Positions 7,866 to 16,362 of a DNA stretch of 52,577 bases are shown piece by piece; positions within the stretch are counted from its first letter, which is position 1, and every line of letters starts with the position of its first letter. The stretch is from Lentibacillus lipolyticus. GTDB taxonomy: Bacteria > Bacillota > Bacilli > Bacillales > Amphibacillaceae. A model generated the notes under the pieces. The model was given only the letters and a program-made list of their open reading frames with translations. It was not told the origin of the DNA and did not search any database. The stretch spans positions 1 through 52,577 of the forward strand of contig SEIO01000021.1 of assembly GCA_004145795.1 (NCBI GenBank). The letters run 5' to 3'. The translations under genes and the position numbers were made by a program.

Positions 7866-9031
7866 AGAGCGTGTTCAAAAAGCCCTTATTTTCTCCAAAA
7901 ATAAAAATGCACCTTTAGCGAAATATGGTAGTTGAGAGACAACCAAAAATACCAATTTGCGAGGTGCATTTTCATGGAATTACAATTGGAAAAAGTAAAA
8001 CCACTTTATAAGAACGGCGGCCGCCCCTATGCCGATCCAAGGACTCATTACAGGATGCATTATCTATACTTTACCCTGCCAGAAATTACGTCCTTTCGAG
8101 AATTGTGCAGGCAGCTAAAGGAACCGAAAAACCAGGCATGGCGTAATTTCACCGGCACACCAAACATAAAAGATGACCCTGTACATAGTAGTCTGAGCCA
8201 TTTCCGAAAGTATGTGACACCGGAACTGTTTTACGAGATTTTGTTTGATCTTATACGACAAGCATTAAAACTGGATAACTTTTTACAACCAACCCTTTCC
8301 GGTATTGATTCGAGACCGGTATACGCCCTTGTGAACGGTTATAAAAAGAAACGCTGCAGCTGTGAAGACAAGCAAACCTGCGATTGTGAAAAGACATTTT
8401 CAGATCCAGACGCCAAAATTGGTGTGCAACGGAATAAAGCCAATCAGAATAAATTCTTTATTGGGTATCGTAAGCATTCTATTACTTGCCCGACACCATC
8501 AGGTCCTATTGTTTTATTATCCATTATTCTCCCACCGGATACAGCTGACATTGATGTGCTTCTTCCACTGGTTGAAAAGCTAAATCAGATCGGTGATTTG
8601 AATGTAGATTACCTGGTAGCCGACCTGGGTTATTTTGGTGAAGAAGCCCAGGCTGCATCCCTGAAGGAACACGATGTAGCAGTCGTAACAGATTTTAAAA
8701 AGAATACCATCATCCCTGAAAACTGTTCATCAAAAGGAATACCCGAATGTGAAGCCGGACATGAGCTTGTTTGGGATGGTTTACACCTCCTGGTTCAACG
8801 GCGACGAGAGCAAATGCATGGCTTGCCTGCTGCAGGCGGTGTGCGATAAGCAATTCAGCTTTTCTTTTGAAGAAAACCCAATCCTTTTTCATCATGAGAG
8901 ACACGTTTCGGCTTATTCAACGCATCATCAAGCATGTGCGGGATACGGTTTTACCCGAAGATCATGTTAAAAAGATAAAGGAATTACACAAACAGCAAAT
9001 TGAGCAAATGTCATTGCTGTTAGCTGATTAA
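7866..9031 (+). pseudogene. Transposase of a DDE (IS4/IS1182-like) element, frameshifted
   Basis: An apparently terminal GAGCGTGTTCAAAAAGCCC (from about 7868) precedes a transposase starting with ATG at 7974 after GCGAGGTG. The N-terminal domain (PYADPRTHYRMHYLYFTLPE), the first catalytic-type aspartate (LSGIDSRPVYA), a Cys-rich insert (CSCEDKQTCDC) and the second aspartate (LVADLGYFGEE) are intact. Near 8780 the frame shifts into WFNGDESKCMACLLQAVCDK, and near 8895 it shifts again into RDTFRLIQRIIKHVRDTVLP, ending at 9031. Two shifts make it inactive. No matching right-hand terminal repeat was found, so the element is probably truncated too. The exact IS family is uncertain. Confidence 0.78.
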
Positions 9032-9365
9032 ATGCCAGGATTCATTCCAAGTAGTTTTTAAAAAGCTATTTATGTCCAAGGGAGAAGTATGCCCTTTTTT
9101 CGACATAATATAATTGAACATTCAGTTATTTATGGTGTGTCCTGTATAATTTACTTTTATTACCAATCTCGGGATTAAAGATAGCCTTGACCTGACTCAA
9201 ATTCGTTTAAGAGGCGTACTCTATTCACCGTAAATGCTTACGCGGTGTTTTTAATTTTACCCAACTTTCGGCTTAAAAGCCTAGAAATCCCTCCCATACT
9301 GTGATTTCTAATTTTTATTTTAAAAACTTCCATTTTTTAAAAATATATGATATTCTTTATACCGT
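9032..9365. other. Intergenic stretch between the transposase relic and bioY
   Basis: No gene is seen. At 9071-9110 TATGTC and AAGGG pair with CCCTT and GACATA around a short loop, with T residues inside the right arm; this may be the terminator of the transposase. The rest is AT-rich and probably holds the bioY promoter. Confidence 0.4.
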
Positions 9366-9399
9366 AATTGTTAACCATATATTTAATAGGTTTACAATA
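9366..9399 (+). promoter_or_regulatory. BirA-type biotin operator
   Basis: AATTGTTAACC and GGTTTACAAT are near-perfect inverted half-sites separated by about 12 nt. This is the layout of Firmicute BirA operators, where biotinyl-AMP-bound BirA represses biotin genes. It lies 24 nt upstream of the bioY ATG, so it should control bioY and bioB together. Confidence 0.78.
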
Positions 9400-9422
9400 T
9401 GTGAAAAAAGGGGGTGACGATT

Positions 9423-10019
9423 ATGGCAAAAACAAATTGGTCAGCACTTAGTATTACTACAAGCAGCGTGTTTGTAGCAATGACGGCAATCGGTGCGAAT
9501 ATCACATCAATTGCACCATTTATGGTTATTGGTGGTGTACCGATTACGTTGCAAACATTTTTTGCGGTGCTGGCAGGTATCGTGCTGGGAAGCAGACTTG
9601 GAGCATTTTCCATGTTTGTTTACACGATGCTCGGGCTTGTAGGCGCGCCTGTATTTGCTCAGTTCAAAGGTGGATTCTCGATTTTCTTTTCGCCAACATT
9701 TGGTTTCATTGTATCTTTTATTATAGGAGCTTATGTTGCCGGAAAACTGGTTGAAAAGAAGCGGAGTCTGCCAATGTACATAGCTGCAGCACTGATCGGT
9801 ATGGCAATTAATTATGTTTTTGGGACTAACTGGATGTATGCAGCATATCTTTTCTGGTTTGATGCGCCGGATGGATTCACATATGGACTGGCGTGGGCAT
9901 GGATGATGGTGCCCTTACCGAAAGATATTATTCTTTCAATTGGCGCAGGATTTTTCGCACACAGACTCAAAAAATTAGGTATCGGGGGTCAACGTTTTAA
10001 AAAAGAAAATGCAGCGTAA
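9423..10019 (+). CDS. bioY: Biotin transporter substrate-binding S component BioY
   Basis: BioY is the membrane S component that captures biotin, working alone or with the shared energy-coupling-factor module (EcfAA'T), which is not in this window. The 198-residue protein has about six membrane segments and BioY landmarks: MVIGGVPITLQTFFAVLAG, LGSRLGAFSMFVYTMLGLVG, and the conserved GG-F FSPTFGFIVSF region. The ATG at 9423 is preferred over an in-frame GTG at 9414 because AAAGGGGG sits at the right distance. A BirA-type operator lies upstream and bioB follows 22 nt later. Confidence 0.93.
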   Translation: MAKTNWSALSITTSSVFVAMTAIGANITSIAPFMVIGGVPITLQTFFAVLAGIVLGSRLGAFSMFVYTMLGLVGAPVFAQFKGGFSIFFSPTFGFIVSFIIGAYVAGKLVEKKRSLPMYIAAALIGMAINYVFGTNWMYAAYLFWFDAPDGFTYGLAWAWMMVPLPKDIILSIGAGFFAHRLKKLGIGGQRFKKENAA

Positions 10020-10041
10020 AATTTGGGGAGGGAATGCATAC

Positions 10042-11031
10042 ATGGAATACAGTAAACTGGCTAAAGCTGTCTTGGATGGATATGAACTGACGGATGAGGA
10101 AGCACTAGACATGCTGGAATGTCCTGATGAGGATATTTTGCAAATGTTAAACGGTGCATATCAGATTCGCAAACATTATTATGGAAACAAAGTGAAACTG
10201 AACATGATTATTAATACAAAATCCGGAAATTGTTCGGAAAACTGTGGATACTGCGCACAATCAAGAGACTCTAGCGCACCAATTGAAAAGTATCGGATGC
10301 TGGACAAGAATTCGATTATAAGAGGTGCCGAGAAAGCGCATCAAATGCGTTCTGGTACCTATTGCATTGTGGCAAGCGGAAGAGGCCCTACCGATCGGGA
10401 ATTGAATCATGTGGCCGAAGCAGTCGAAGAAATCAAATCCAAATACGATCTGAAAATCTGTGCTTGCCTTGGCATATTGAAGCCCGGACAGGCTGATAGG
10501 CTAAAAGATGCCGGTGTCAGCCGCTACAATCATAATATCAATACTTCGGAAAATCATCATGATGAGATTACGACAAGCCATACGTATCAGGACCGAGTTC
10601 GAACCGTGAATGAAGCAAAGCAAGCTGGTATGTCACCATGTTCCGGTGTTATTGTTGGAATGAAGGAAACAAAGGAAGACGTCGTGCAAATGGCCAAGGC
10701 ACTAAAAGAATTGGATGCAGATTCTATACCGATAAACTTCCTGCATGCGATTGACGGAACCATGTTGGAAGGAACCGACGAACTAAACCCGGTATATTGT
10801 TTGAAGGTGCTTGCCATGTTTCGTTATGTTAATCCGACAAAAGAGATCCGTATTGCGGGTGGCAGAGAGGTTAATTTAAAAAGTCTTCAGCCACTCGGAT
10901 TGTATGCAGCGAACTCCATTTTTCTTGGTGATTATTTGACCACTCTCGGCCAGGAAGATACGAAAGACCATCAGATGCTGCGAGACTTAGGTTTTGAACC
11001 GGATTTTGTATATGATGAAGTGAATATTTGA
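10042..11031 (+). CDS. bioB: Biotin synthase
   Basis: BioB is the radical-SAM enzyme that converts dethiobiotin to biotin. It shows the SAM-cluster motif (GNCSENCGYCAQS, about residues 60-72), the YNHNINTSENHH block, GVIVGMKET and the IRIAGGREVNL arginine region. The ATG at 10042 follows GGGGAGGG and gives 329 residues, a normal length. Upstream in-frame codons overlapping bioY lack a ribosome site. No bioA, bioD, bioF or bioW is nearby, so the strain may import or finish biotin from dethiobiotin, or carry the rest elsewhere. A terminator follows at 11046. Confidence 0.95.
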   Translation: MEYSKLAKAVLDGYELTDEEALDMLECPDEDILQMLNGAYQIRKHYYGNKVKLNMIINTKSGNCSENCGYCAQSRDSSAPIEKYRMLDKNSIIRGAEKAHQMRSGTYCIVASGRGPTDRELNHVAEAVEEIKSKYDLKICACLGILKPGQADRLKDAGVSRYNHNINTSENHHDEITTSHTYQDRVRTVNEAKQAGMSPCSGVIVGMKETKEDVVQMAKALKELDADSIPINFLHAIDGTMLEGTDELNPVYCLKVLAMFRYVNPTKEIRIAGGREVNLKSLQPLGLYAANSIFLGDYLTTLGQEDTKDHQMLRDLGFEPDFVYDEVNI

Positions 11032-11045
11032 ATTGAACTGTCTAG

Positions 11046-11093
11046 AAAATCCTCTGTATCACGTCTTGTGTTGCAGGGGATTTTGTGATTTTT
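11046..11093 (+). terminator. Terminator after bioB
   Basis: AAAATCCTCTG pairs with CAGGGGATTTT (one G-T pair) around a long loop, followed by TGTGATTTTT. It closes the bioY-bioB operon. Confidence 0.75.
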
Positions 11094-11476
11094 GCTTACG
11101 ATTTATGTTGTATCATTATCCAATTCCTTGTTTTATGACCAAGTGATGTTCTATCAGAATAAGCTTTTGTCCCCTTGTCAAACTTTAAAAATATGTATGA
11201 TAAATTTTATGGATTTAACTTGACTCCAGGTATTACATAGGTTCCGGTATATACCAGTTTGATGTCTATTAAATGAAGGTATTCGTGTATCGTACTTACA
11301 TTCTGTATTCGGAGGCACCTCTGCAATATTTGAAAACAGGTGTTGGAGAACGATCTTCTGTTAACGGGCGCTTTTCTTTAACAAACCATAGCACCAGGGT
11401 TTACTGTAAGGTAGTAAGTGCGATGGCAGATGTCAAAATAATGGTATAATAATGTTAAATGAAAGGGGCGGTAAAA
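11094..11476. other. Intergenic stretch after bioB
   Basis: Nothing recognisable as a gene or RNA is seen. A TATAAT at 11444-11449 may be the -10 box of the small truncated gene that follows, but its -35 is poor. Confidence 0.4.
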
Positions 11477-11664
11477 TTGAGGTGGTCAGAAGTAAGAAAA
11501 ATGTACCCAGATCAATTTGTGAAACTAAAAGCACTTTCATCTCATGTTGAAAATAATCAAGAAATCGTTGAGGATATGGCTGTGATAAGACCTGTACCAG
11601 ACGAATCAGCAACAAAGGAACTCTTAAAATCAAAAGGTGAAGATTTAGTTTATCACACTTCTCA
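11477..11664 (+). pseudogene. Small conserved hypothetical protein, truncated by the IS110 relic
   Basis: The first 60 or so residues (from RWSEVRKMYPDQFVKLKAL to the DLVYHTSQ region) look like the N-terminal part of a small Bacillaceae protein family of about 80-90 residues that I recall but cannot name functionally. The TTG at 11477 is chosen as start, six bases after GGGGCGG. The homology appears to end at HTSQ near 11664, where the antisense C terminus of an IS110 transposase begins. The original C terminus is lost. No function is assigned. Confidence 0.5.
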
Positions 11665-12260
11665 AAGACTTCCTGACGCTGGAACATGCCGTGAATCCAG
11701 TTAACAAGTTTATTGGCACAGGCAATCACAGCGACCTTGTGTGGCTTGCCCTCGTTTCTTTTGCGATTATAAAAGGCTACCAATTTCTTGTTTCGGTTTT
11801 TGGTAAGACCACATTGCACGGCTGTGTAAAGGGCCTGGCGCAATCGAGACGATCCTCTTTTGGTGATACGATTGATGGATGCTTTATACTTGCCTGACTC
11901 AAAAACGCTTGGATCCAGTCCTGCGTAGGCAGTCAAGTTCTTGGCATAAGGGAATTGATCAATATCCCCCATTTCGGAGGTAATTGTTGCCGCAATCTTA
12001 TCTCCAATCCCGGGAACTGTCTGGATCAATCTATAGTCTTCAAAAGTCTGAGCCAGGGAATCTATCTCTTTTTTCAGCCTTGATATATGCTCCTGGTATT
12101 GAAAAAGCATTTGAATGTACATCTGCAGGCTGATGACATGGCCATGACAGACAGGATGTTGAAAGGGATTGCGGGCTGCCGCAGCCTTTAATTGAGCTGC
12201 CTTATCCAAAAACCATGTATAGGGACGTTTCGCTCCGAATTGACGCATCTCCATGGCCAA
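11665..12260 (-). pseudogene. IS110-family transposase, C-terminal half only
   Basis: The minus strand encodes about 200 residues of the IS110 C-terminal domain (Transposase_20 type): LIQTVPGIGDKIAATITSEM, NLTAYAGLDPSVFESGKY, INRITKRGSSRLRQALYTAV, and HKVAVIACANKLVNWIHGMF. The N-terminal RuvC-like DEDD domain and the flanking regions that carry the bridge RNA are missing; a stop codon lies just upstream of 12260. At its 3' end the frame runs into the antisense of the small truncated gene. It is an inactive relic. Confidence 0.85.
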
Positions 12261-12323
12261 CGTCTGTTAAGAGACTACACAAATTTTTAAAAAAGGCTCC
12301 TTCACCCCCATCATCCAGCTGCA

Positions 12324-13478
12324 TTACTGACCAACCGCTTCTGCAGTCAAAACATCCTCTATCAGTTGGACTGCTGTATCTATTTCTTGATAATCTACAA
12401 TCAACGGTGGCAGGAGCCGGATGATGTTCGGACCGGCACTTAAAACGAGCAGCCCCTTATCCATCAGCAAACCGACGATACTGGAAACATCCTGATTGCA
12501 TTCAATACCAATCATCAGCCCCTTGCCGCGGATGGATGTAACAATCGGCAGTTCCCCAATGGATTCATTCAGCCGTTCCAACAAGTACACACCCTTTTCC
12601 GTTACTTCTTGAAGAAAATCCTCCTGGAACACATGCTTTAACACGGCATCAGCTGCTGCCATGGCCAGCGGGTTACCGCCAAACGTTGCCGCGTGGCTAC
12701 CAGGACCAAACGCATCCTTCAGGGAGTGTTTCGCGATCATGGCTCCCACTGGCACACCATTGGCTAGCGCTTTGGCCGACGTGATAACATCGGGCGAAAT
12801 TCCGTAATGCTGATAGGCAAAAGCTTTACCGGTCCGGCCAATACCGGTCTGCACTTCATCAATCATCAGCAATGCATCATGCTCGCGGCAAACGCGTTCC
12901 ACTTCTTTGACAAATTCCGAATCGGCGAAATGAAGTCCGCCTTCTCCTTGAATCACTTCCATCATAACAGCAGCCGTTTCATGGTCCACTGCTTGTTTCA
13001 CCACATCGATATCATTAAATGGAACATAGCTGAATCCCTCAAGCATCGGGCCAAAACCGGAATGGATTTTGTCCTGCCCGGTTGCTGCCATGGAGCCAAA
13101 TGTCCGTCCGTGAAACGACTTCGCGAATGAAACGATTGTAGACTTCCCCGTCGCTTTACGGGCAAGCTTGATAGCAGCTTCGTTCGCCTCCGTACCGCTA
13201 TTGCAGAAAAAAACCTGATCACCTGAACTATGCTGTGTAAGCGCATCGGCAACTTGTTCCTGTATGGGGTTGTGGTACAAATTCGATACATGCCAATAGT
13301 GATTCAGTTGGTGCTCGAGTGCCTGCTGCACATCCGGATGACGGTGACCGAGATTACATACACCAATACCCGCACCAAAGTCTATGTACGTTTTTCCTTG
13401 CGTGTCTTCCACCATCGTCCCTGATGCACGCTCCACCGATAAATCGAACCGCTTATACGTTGGAAAAAGCGCCGTCAT
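12324..13478 (-). CDS. argD: Acetylornithine aminotransferase
   Basis: ArgD is a PLP-dependent class III aminotransferase that converts N-acetylglutamate semialdehyde to N-acetylornithine. Family landmarks are [10 protein letters not shown], the phosphate-binding [50 protein letters not shown], the PLP lysine in [16 protein letters not shown], and [14 protein letters not shown]. The second ATG (13478) is preferred because it lies nine bases after GGGGAGG and gives the family start [11 protein letters not shown]. Other arg genes are not in the window. Related ornithine or succinylornithine aminotransferases are possible, but overall resemblance to B. subtilis ArgD is strongest. Confidence 0.88.
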   Translation of the reverse strand: MTALFPTYKRFDLSVERASGTMVEDTQGKTYIDFGAGIGVCNLGHRHPDVQQALEHQLNHYWHVSNLYHNPIQEQVADALTQHSSGDQVFFCNSGTEANEAAIKLARKATGKSTIVSFAKSFHGRTFGSMAATGQDKIHSGFGPMLEGFSYVPFNDIDVVKQAVDHETAAVMMEVIQGEGGLHFADSEFVKEVERVCREHDALLMIDEVQTGIGRTGKAFAYQHYGISPDVITSAKALANGVPVGAMIAKHSLKDAFGPGSHAATFGGNPLAMAAADAVLKHVFQEDFLQEVTEKGVYLLERLNESIGELPIVTSIRGKGLMIGIECNQDVSSIVGLLMDKGLLVLSAGPNIIRLLPPLIVDYQEIDTAVQLIEDVLTAEAVGQ

Positions 13479-13576
13479 ATACTGCATCCTCCCCTGAATG
13501 GCTTATAATTCTTCCGGAACATCGGAACTTTTTCCCGATGAATGATCGTCGGAGCCAATCGTTTAATTATTTTATC

Positions 13577-13625
13577 CTATTATAAAATGTATAAATATAA
13601 TGTCAAGTGCATATTTATAAAATAT
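13577..13625 (-). promoter_or_regulatory. Likely argD promoter with ARG-box-like sequence
   Basis: On the minus strand TTGACA is followed after 16 nt by TATAAT. AT-rich blocks resembling ARG boxes (TATAAATATGCA just upstream, and TTATATTTATACA within the spacer) overlap the promoter, which would fit repression by the arginine regulator ArgR/AhrC. The operator call is inference. Confidence 0.5.
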
Positions 13626-13721
13626 TAAAATAATTTATTCGGAATCAGCTGGCAGTAAACGGACTGTCAACTCCATATCGGTCCTTGCATGATTGCGTCG
13701 TTTTAATAGTTTGCTCCCAAT

Positions 13722-13748
13722 AAAAAAATGCAGCCGTTTCGACTGCAC
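13722..13748 (-). terminator. Terminator of the cobamide operon
   Basis: On the minus strand TGCAGTCG pairs with CGGCTGCA (one G-T pair) around a 3-nt loop, followed by seven T residues. It lies right after the stop of the last gene of the operon. Confidence 0.85.
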
Positions 13749-13754
13749 TTACCT

Positions 13755-14459
13755 CTAGTTAATAGGAACCAGTTTATGGAAAAGCTCACCTGCAATTTCT
13801 CTTATTTCAGCTGCATTTCCTTTGTCAAAGGCAACGAGAAAACAAGTGGCCGGACCGGCGGATTTGTCCAAATCGATCCTAGCCTCCAGCTTGTCCTCTC
13901 GTTCGGTCCATTCTCTCCACGCTGCGGCAATGCCCTTTGAACCGGCCGGACGCAAGGCTTTGACCGATTCCAACTGGCATAGACGCTGAAACACGGAAAG
14001 TGGGGCGATTTTATCAGGCTGATCAATGACTTCATTACCTACGAGAGGCGCTCCAATAACCGCAAATTCTTCATCTCCCGAGAATTCGCTTGTTTGTGCC
14101 GTTCTCCGTATACCGATAACCGTCAAACCGAGGCCTGACTGCAGACTTGCAACATTACTTTCCGTGCTTCCGGTAATGGGGAGCTGATTTAACGACAATT
14201 CGCCCAATACCTGTTCCACCCCATGTTTATAGTCCTGCCAGGCTTCGTGACTGGTAAAGTTTTGCATCACAATCGTTTGTGGTTCTCCACCTGCAGCAAG
14301 GCATTCCATCATAGCAACACGGCACGCGAAGGACCCGACAACCGTATTCGGTGTACTTACTTCATCCTGAGGTTTTTCACCAATGGCACCACTGTTATCA
14401 GAAGTAATCACGAGTTCCTGATCAGCTGTTAAAGGCAGTACGACAGCATTACTCATCAC
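13755..14459 (-). CDS. cblS: AIR-synthase-related kinase, probable alpha-ribazole kinase CblS
   Basis: The 234-residue protein looks like a short member of the PurM/AIR-synthase ATP-binding fold, with an acidic glycine-containing N-terminal motif (ITSDNSGAIG) and SFACRVAMMECLAAGGEP. As I recall, the alpha-ribazole kinase CblS of Geobacillus and Listeria belongs to this type and is encoded with corrinoid genes. It phosphorylates imported alpha-ribazole, bypassing CobT, and its product feeds CobS. Here it is the last gene of the B12-riboswitch operon, 11 nt after pduO. No cobT is present in the operon, which supports this role. The function is inferred from fold and context. Confidence 0.62.
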   Translation of the reverse strand: MMSNAVVLPLTADQELVITSDNSGAIGEKPQDEVSTPNTVVGSFACRVAMMECLAAGGEPQTIVMQNFTSHEAWQDYKHGVEQVLGELSLNQLPITGSTESNVASLQSGLGLTVIGIRRTAQTSEFSGDEEFAVIGAPLVGNEVIDQPDKIAPLSVFQRLCQLESVKALRPAGSKGIAAAWREWTEREDKLEARIDLDKSAGPATCFLVAFDKGNAAEIREIAGELFHKLVPIN

Positions 14460-14470
14460 ACGTTAGCTCC

Positions 14471-15058
14471 TTATTCATCTTTTTTCTTTTTATTCGTTCC
14501 ACGGAAAACCCTGGCGCTGCGGGCGTACTCGACATCCGGAACATTTAATCTGGCATTAATGACCCGTGCAGCTGCGAAAAAGTAGTCCGATAAACGGTTG
14601 ACATATTTTAATGGGATGGTTGAAATCTCATCCTCTGTTTTCATGAGGGAAACAATCATTCTCTCTGCCCGGCGTGTCACCGTTCTGGCAATATGTATCG
14701 ACGCTGAGGCATCTGAACCGCCTGGCAGTATAAACCGCTCTAATTCTGGTGCTTCATCAATCAATTCATCCATTTTTTCTTCCAAATACGTGATCGGTTC
14801 CTCGGTCAACGTATGTTTGCGTTTCTCCGTGATATTCGATAATTCGGACCCACAGTCAAATAACTCATGTTGAATCTTCTCAAGATCAGCAATGATGTCC
14901 GGGAAAATATCCTTGTCTAATTCTGAAATCGCCTTGCCGACAAACGAATTCACCTCGTCGATAGTGCCGTAAGCTTCCACACGAACATCGTCTTTGTCCA
15001 ATCTGCCGCCAATGACACTTGTCTGCCCTTTGTCACCTGATTTTGTATAAAGTCGCAT
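14471..15058 (-). CDS. pduO: PduO-type ATP:cob(I)alamin adenosyltransferase
   Basis: The enzyme transfers the adenosyl group of ATP to the cobalt of reduced corrinoids. The 195-residue protein carries the family landmarks: YTKSGDKGQTSVIGG with the ATP-binding N terminus, VEAYGTIDEVNSFVG, FILPGGSDASASIHIARTVTRRAER and KYVNRLSDYFFAAARVIN. A Lys-rich tail follows. It lies between the CobU-like gene (2 nt upstream) and cblS. Confidence 0.95.
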   Translation of the reverse strand: MRLYTKSGDKGQTSVIGGRLDKDDVRVEAYGTIDEVNSFVGKAISELDKDIFPDIIADLEKIQHELFDCGSELSNITEKRKHTLTEEPITYLEEKMDELIDEAPELERFILPGGSDASASIHIARTVTRRAERMIVSLMKTEDEISTIPLKYVNRLSDYFFAAARVINARLNVPDVEYARSARVFRGTNKKKKDE

Positions 15059-15060
15059 CT

Positions 15061-15513
15061 TTATCTCCCCTTTTCACTTGTTTTAATCGTTTGTTCCACG
15101 CCATACCAGATCACATCAGCCCGCTCTGACCGTTTTACCAAATCCTGATAGATCCACCCGGTAATATCCCGCCAGAGCCGATCCTGCTGATCAACCGGTA
15201 CAATGCCTTTGGACATATCCGTGCCGATAATAACCAGCTGGCGATAACTGTCCGCTTCTTCCCACGCTAACCAGGGTTCGATTCGATTCATTACGTTTTG
15301 ACGCAGTGTATCAGACACAAGCGCTGAATCTATTTGTGTCTGTATCCATCTTTCAAGTCCTTCCAATACGACTGTGGACGGGATGACTGCATCAGACGGT
15401 TTTGTTAGTGCGTCAGCTGCATAGGCCGTTAGCCATAACGTTTGGTCCATCACATAATTGTTTTTCACCCATTTTCGTTTCCCGTTGAAGGCACCACCTG
15501 TTACGAAGTGCAT
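15061..15513 (-). CDS. Degenerate CobU-like protein
   Basis: The 150-residue protein resembles adenosylcobinamide kinase/guanylyltransferase (CobU) at both ends: MHFVTGGAFNGKRKWVK at the P-loop position, and IIGTDMSKGIVP with an RLWRDITGWIYQDL block at the C-terminal half. The P-loop is altered: the S/T after GK is replaced by R. The protein is about 30 residues shorter than true CobU, which is also encoded in the same operon at 17182-17754. The ATG at 15513 follows GGAGGG; an upstream in-frame start would overlap cobS. It may be a non-catalytic partner or have a changed substrate. A distinct role is inference. Confidence 0.68.
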   Translation of the reverse strand: MHFVTGGAFNGKRKWVKNNYVMDQTLWLTAYAADALTKPSDAVIPSTVVLEGLERWIQTQIDSALVSDTLRQNVMNRIEPWLAWEEADSYRQLVIIGTDMSKGIVPVDQQDRLWRDITGWIYQDLVKRSERADVIWYGVEQTIKTSEKGR

Positions 15514-15546
15514 CAGCACCCTCCTTCCAGCCAGACAGGCCAACTG

Positions 15547-16362
15547 TTAGACCATGGCAAAAACATGGAGCAGCCACAGGATGATCCATAACAATAATTC
15601 CATCCCTTCTGTACTCGCCCCTAATGTATCGCCTGATATACCACCGAAGTGTTTCGTTATTTTCCCGGCGAATAGATAGCCAATAACCATCACACTGCTT
15701 ACCAGGATAAAATAGCAGGCAAGTAACGAAACACTTAAACACGCTAGCAATATACTAATAATTATGACATAGAAACCATAAATCATCCAGAACGATCGTG
15801 TTGCGCCTTGTTTAAAAAAAGCAGCCATCCCACTATTTCTGGCTGTTGGCAAAAGCTGCAGATAGGTGCCCATCAGCATTTTTCCAAAAAACGGGACCAA
15901 TAGAATCAATACGTACGTCCAGATTCCCGCCATCGTTATCAATTCATATAACATAATGAAACGAACGCTGAGAAATACAACAATAGATAATACGCCAAAT
16001 GCACCAACATGAGGGTCCTGCATAATCTCCAGACGCCTCTCGACATCTTTATAGGAAAAATAGGCATCACTGGTGTCCATTAAACCATCCAGGTGAATGC
16101 CGCCTGATAGAAAAATCAATACAAGCCATAAACAAAGGGCCACTATCACTTCAGAAAAGGGCGTATACGACAGAAGCACAAACAAAATGGAAGCATAAAT
16201 CGCCCCCTGCAGTAACCCCAATAGTGGAAATGTTTTTAACGCATAGGACAAATAGAAACGGGTCATTGGGAGTTGCTTTTTGATTGGAATACTGGTAAAA
16301 AACTGCAGGTTAATGCCCATGCCAATGAAAAAGGCTCGTAAACTAGGAAGCATCCTGTTCAC
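15547..16362 (-). CDS. cobS: Adenosylcobinamide-GDP ribazoletransferase (cobalamin synthase)
   Basis: CobS joins adenosylcobinamide-GDP to alpha-ribazole (phosphate) at the membrane, the last step of cobamide assembly. The 271-residue polytopic protein shows FFIGMGINLQFFTSIPI, the conserved GGIHLDGLMDTSDAYFS with the DG-D motif, and RLEIMQDPHVGAFGVLS, the two family signatures. Five or six membrane helices follow. The start overlaps the end of the cobQ-like gene by 20 nt; MLPSLRAFF three codons on is an alternative start. Confidence 0.94.
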   Translation of the reverse strand: MNRMLPSLRAFFIGMGINLQFFTSIPIKKQLPMTRFYLSYALKTFPLLGLLQGAIYASILFVLLSYTPFSEVIVALCLWLVLIFLSGGIHLDGLMDTSDAYFSYKDVERRLEIMQDPHVGAFGVLSIVVFLSVRFIMLYELITMAGIWTYVLILLVPFFGKMLMGTYLQLLPTARNSGMAAFFKQGATRSFWMIYGFYVIIISILLACLSVSLLACYFILVSSVMVIGYLFAGKITKHFGGISGDTLGASTEGMELLLWIILWLLHVFAMV

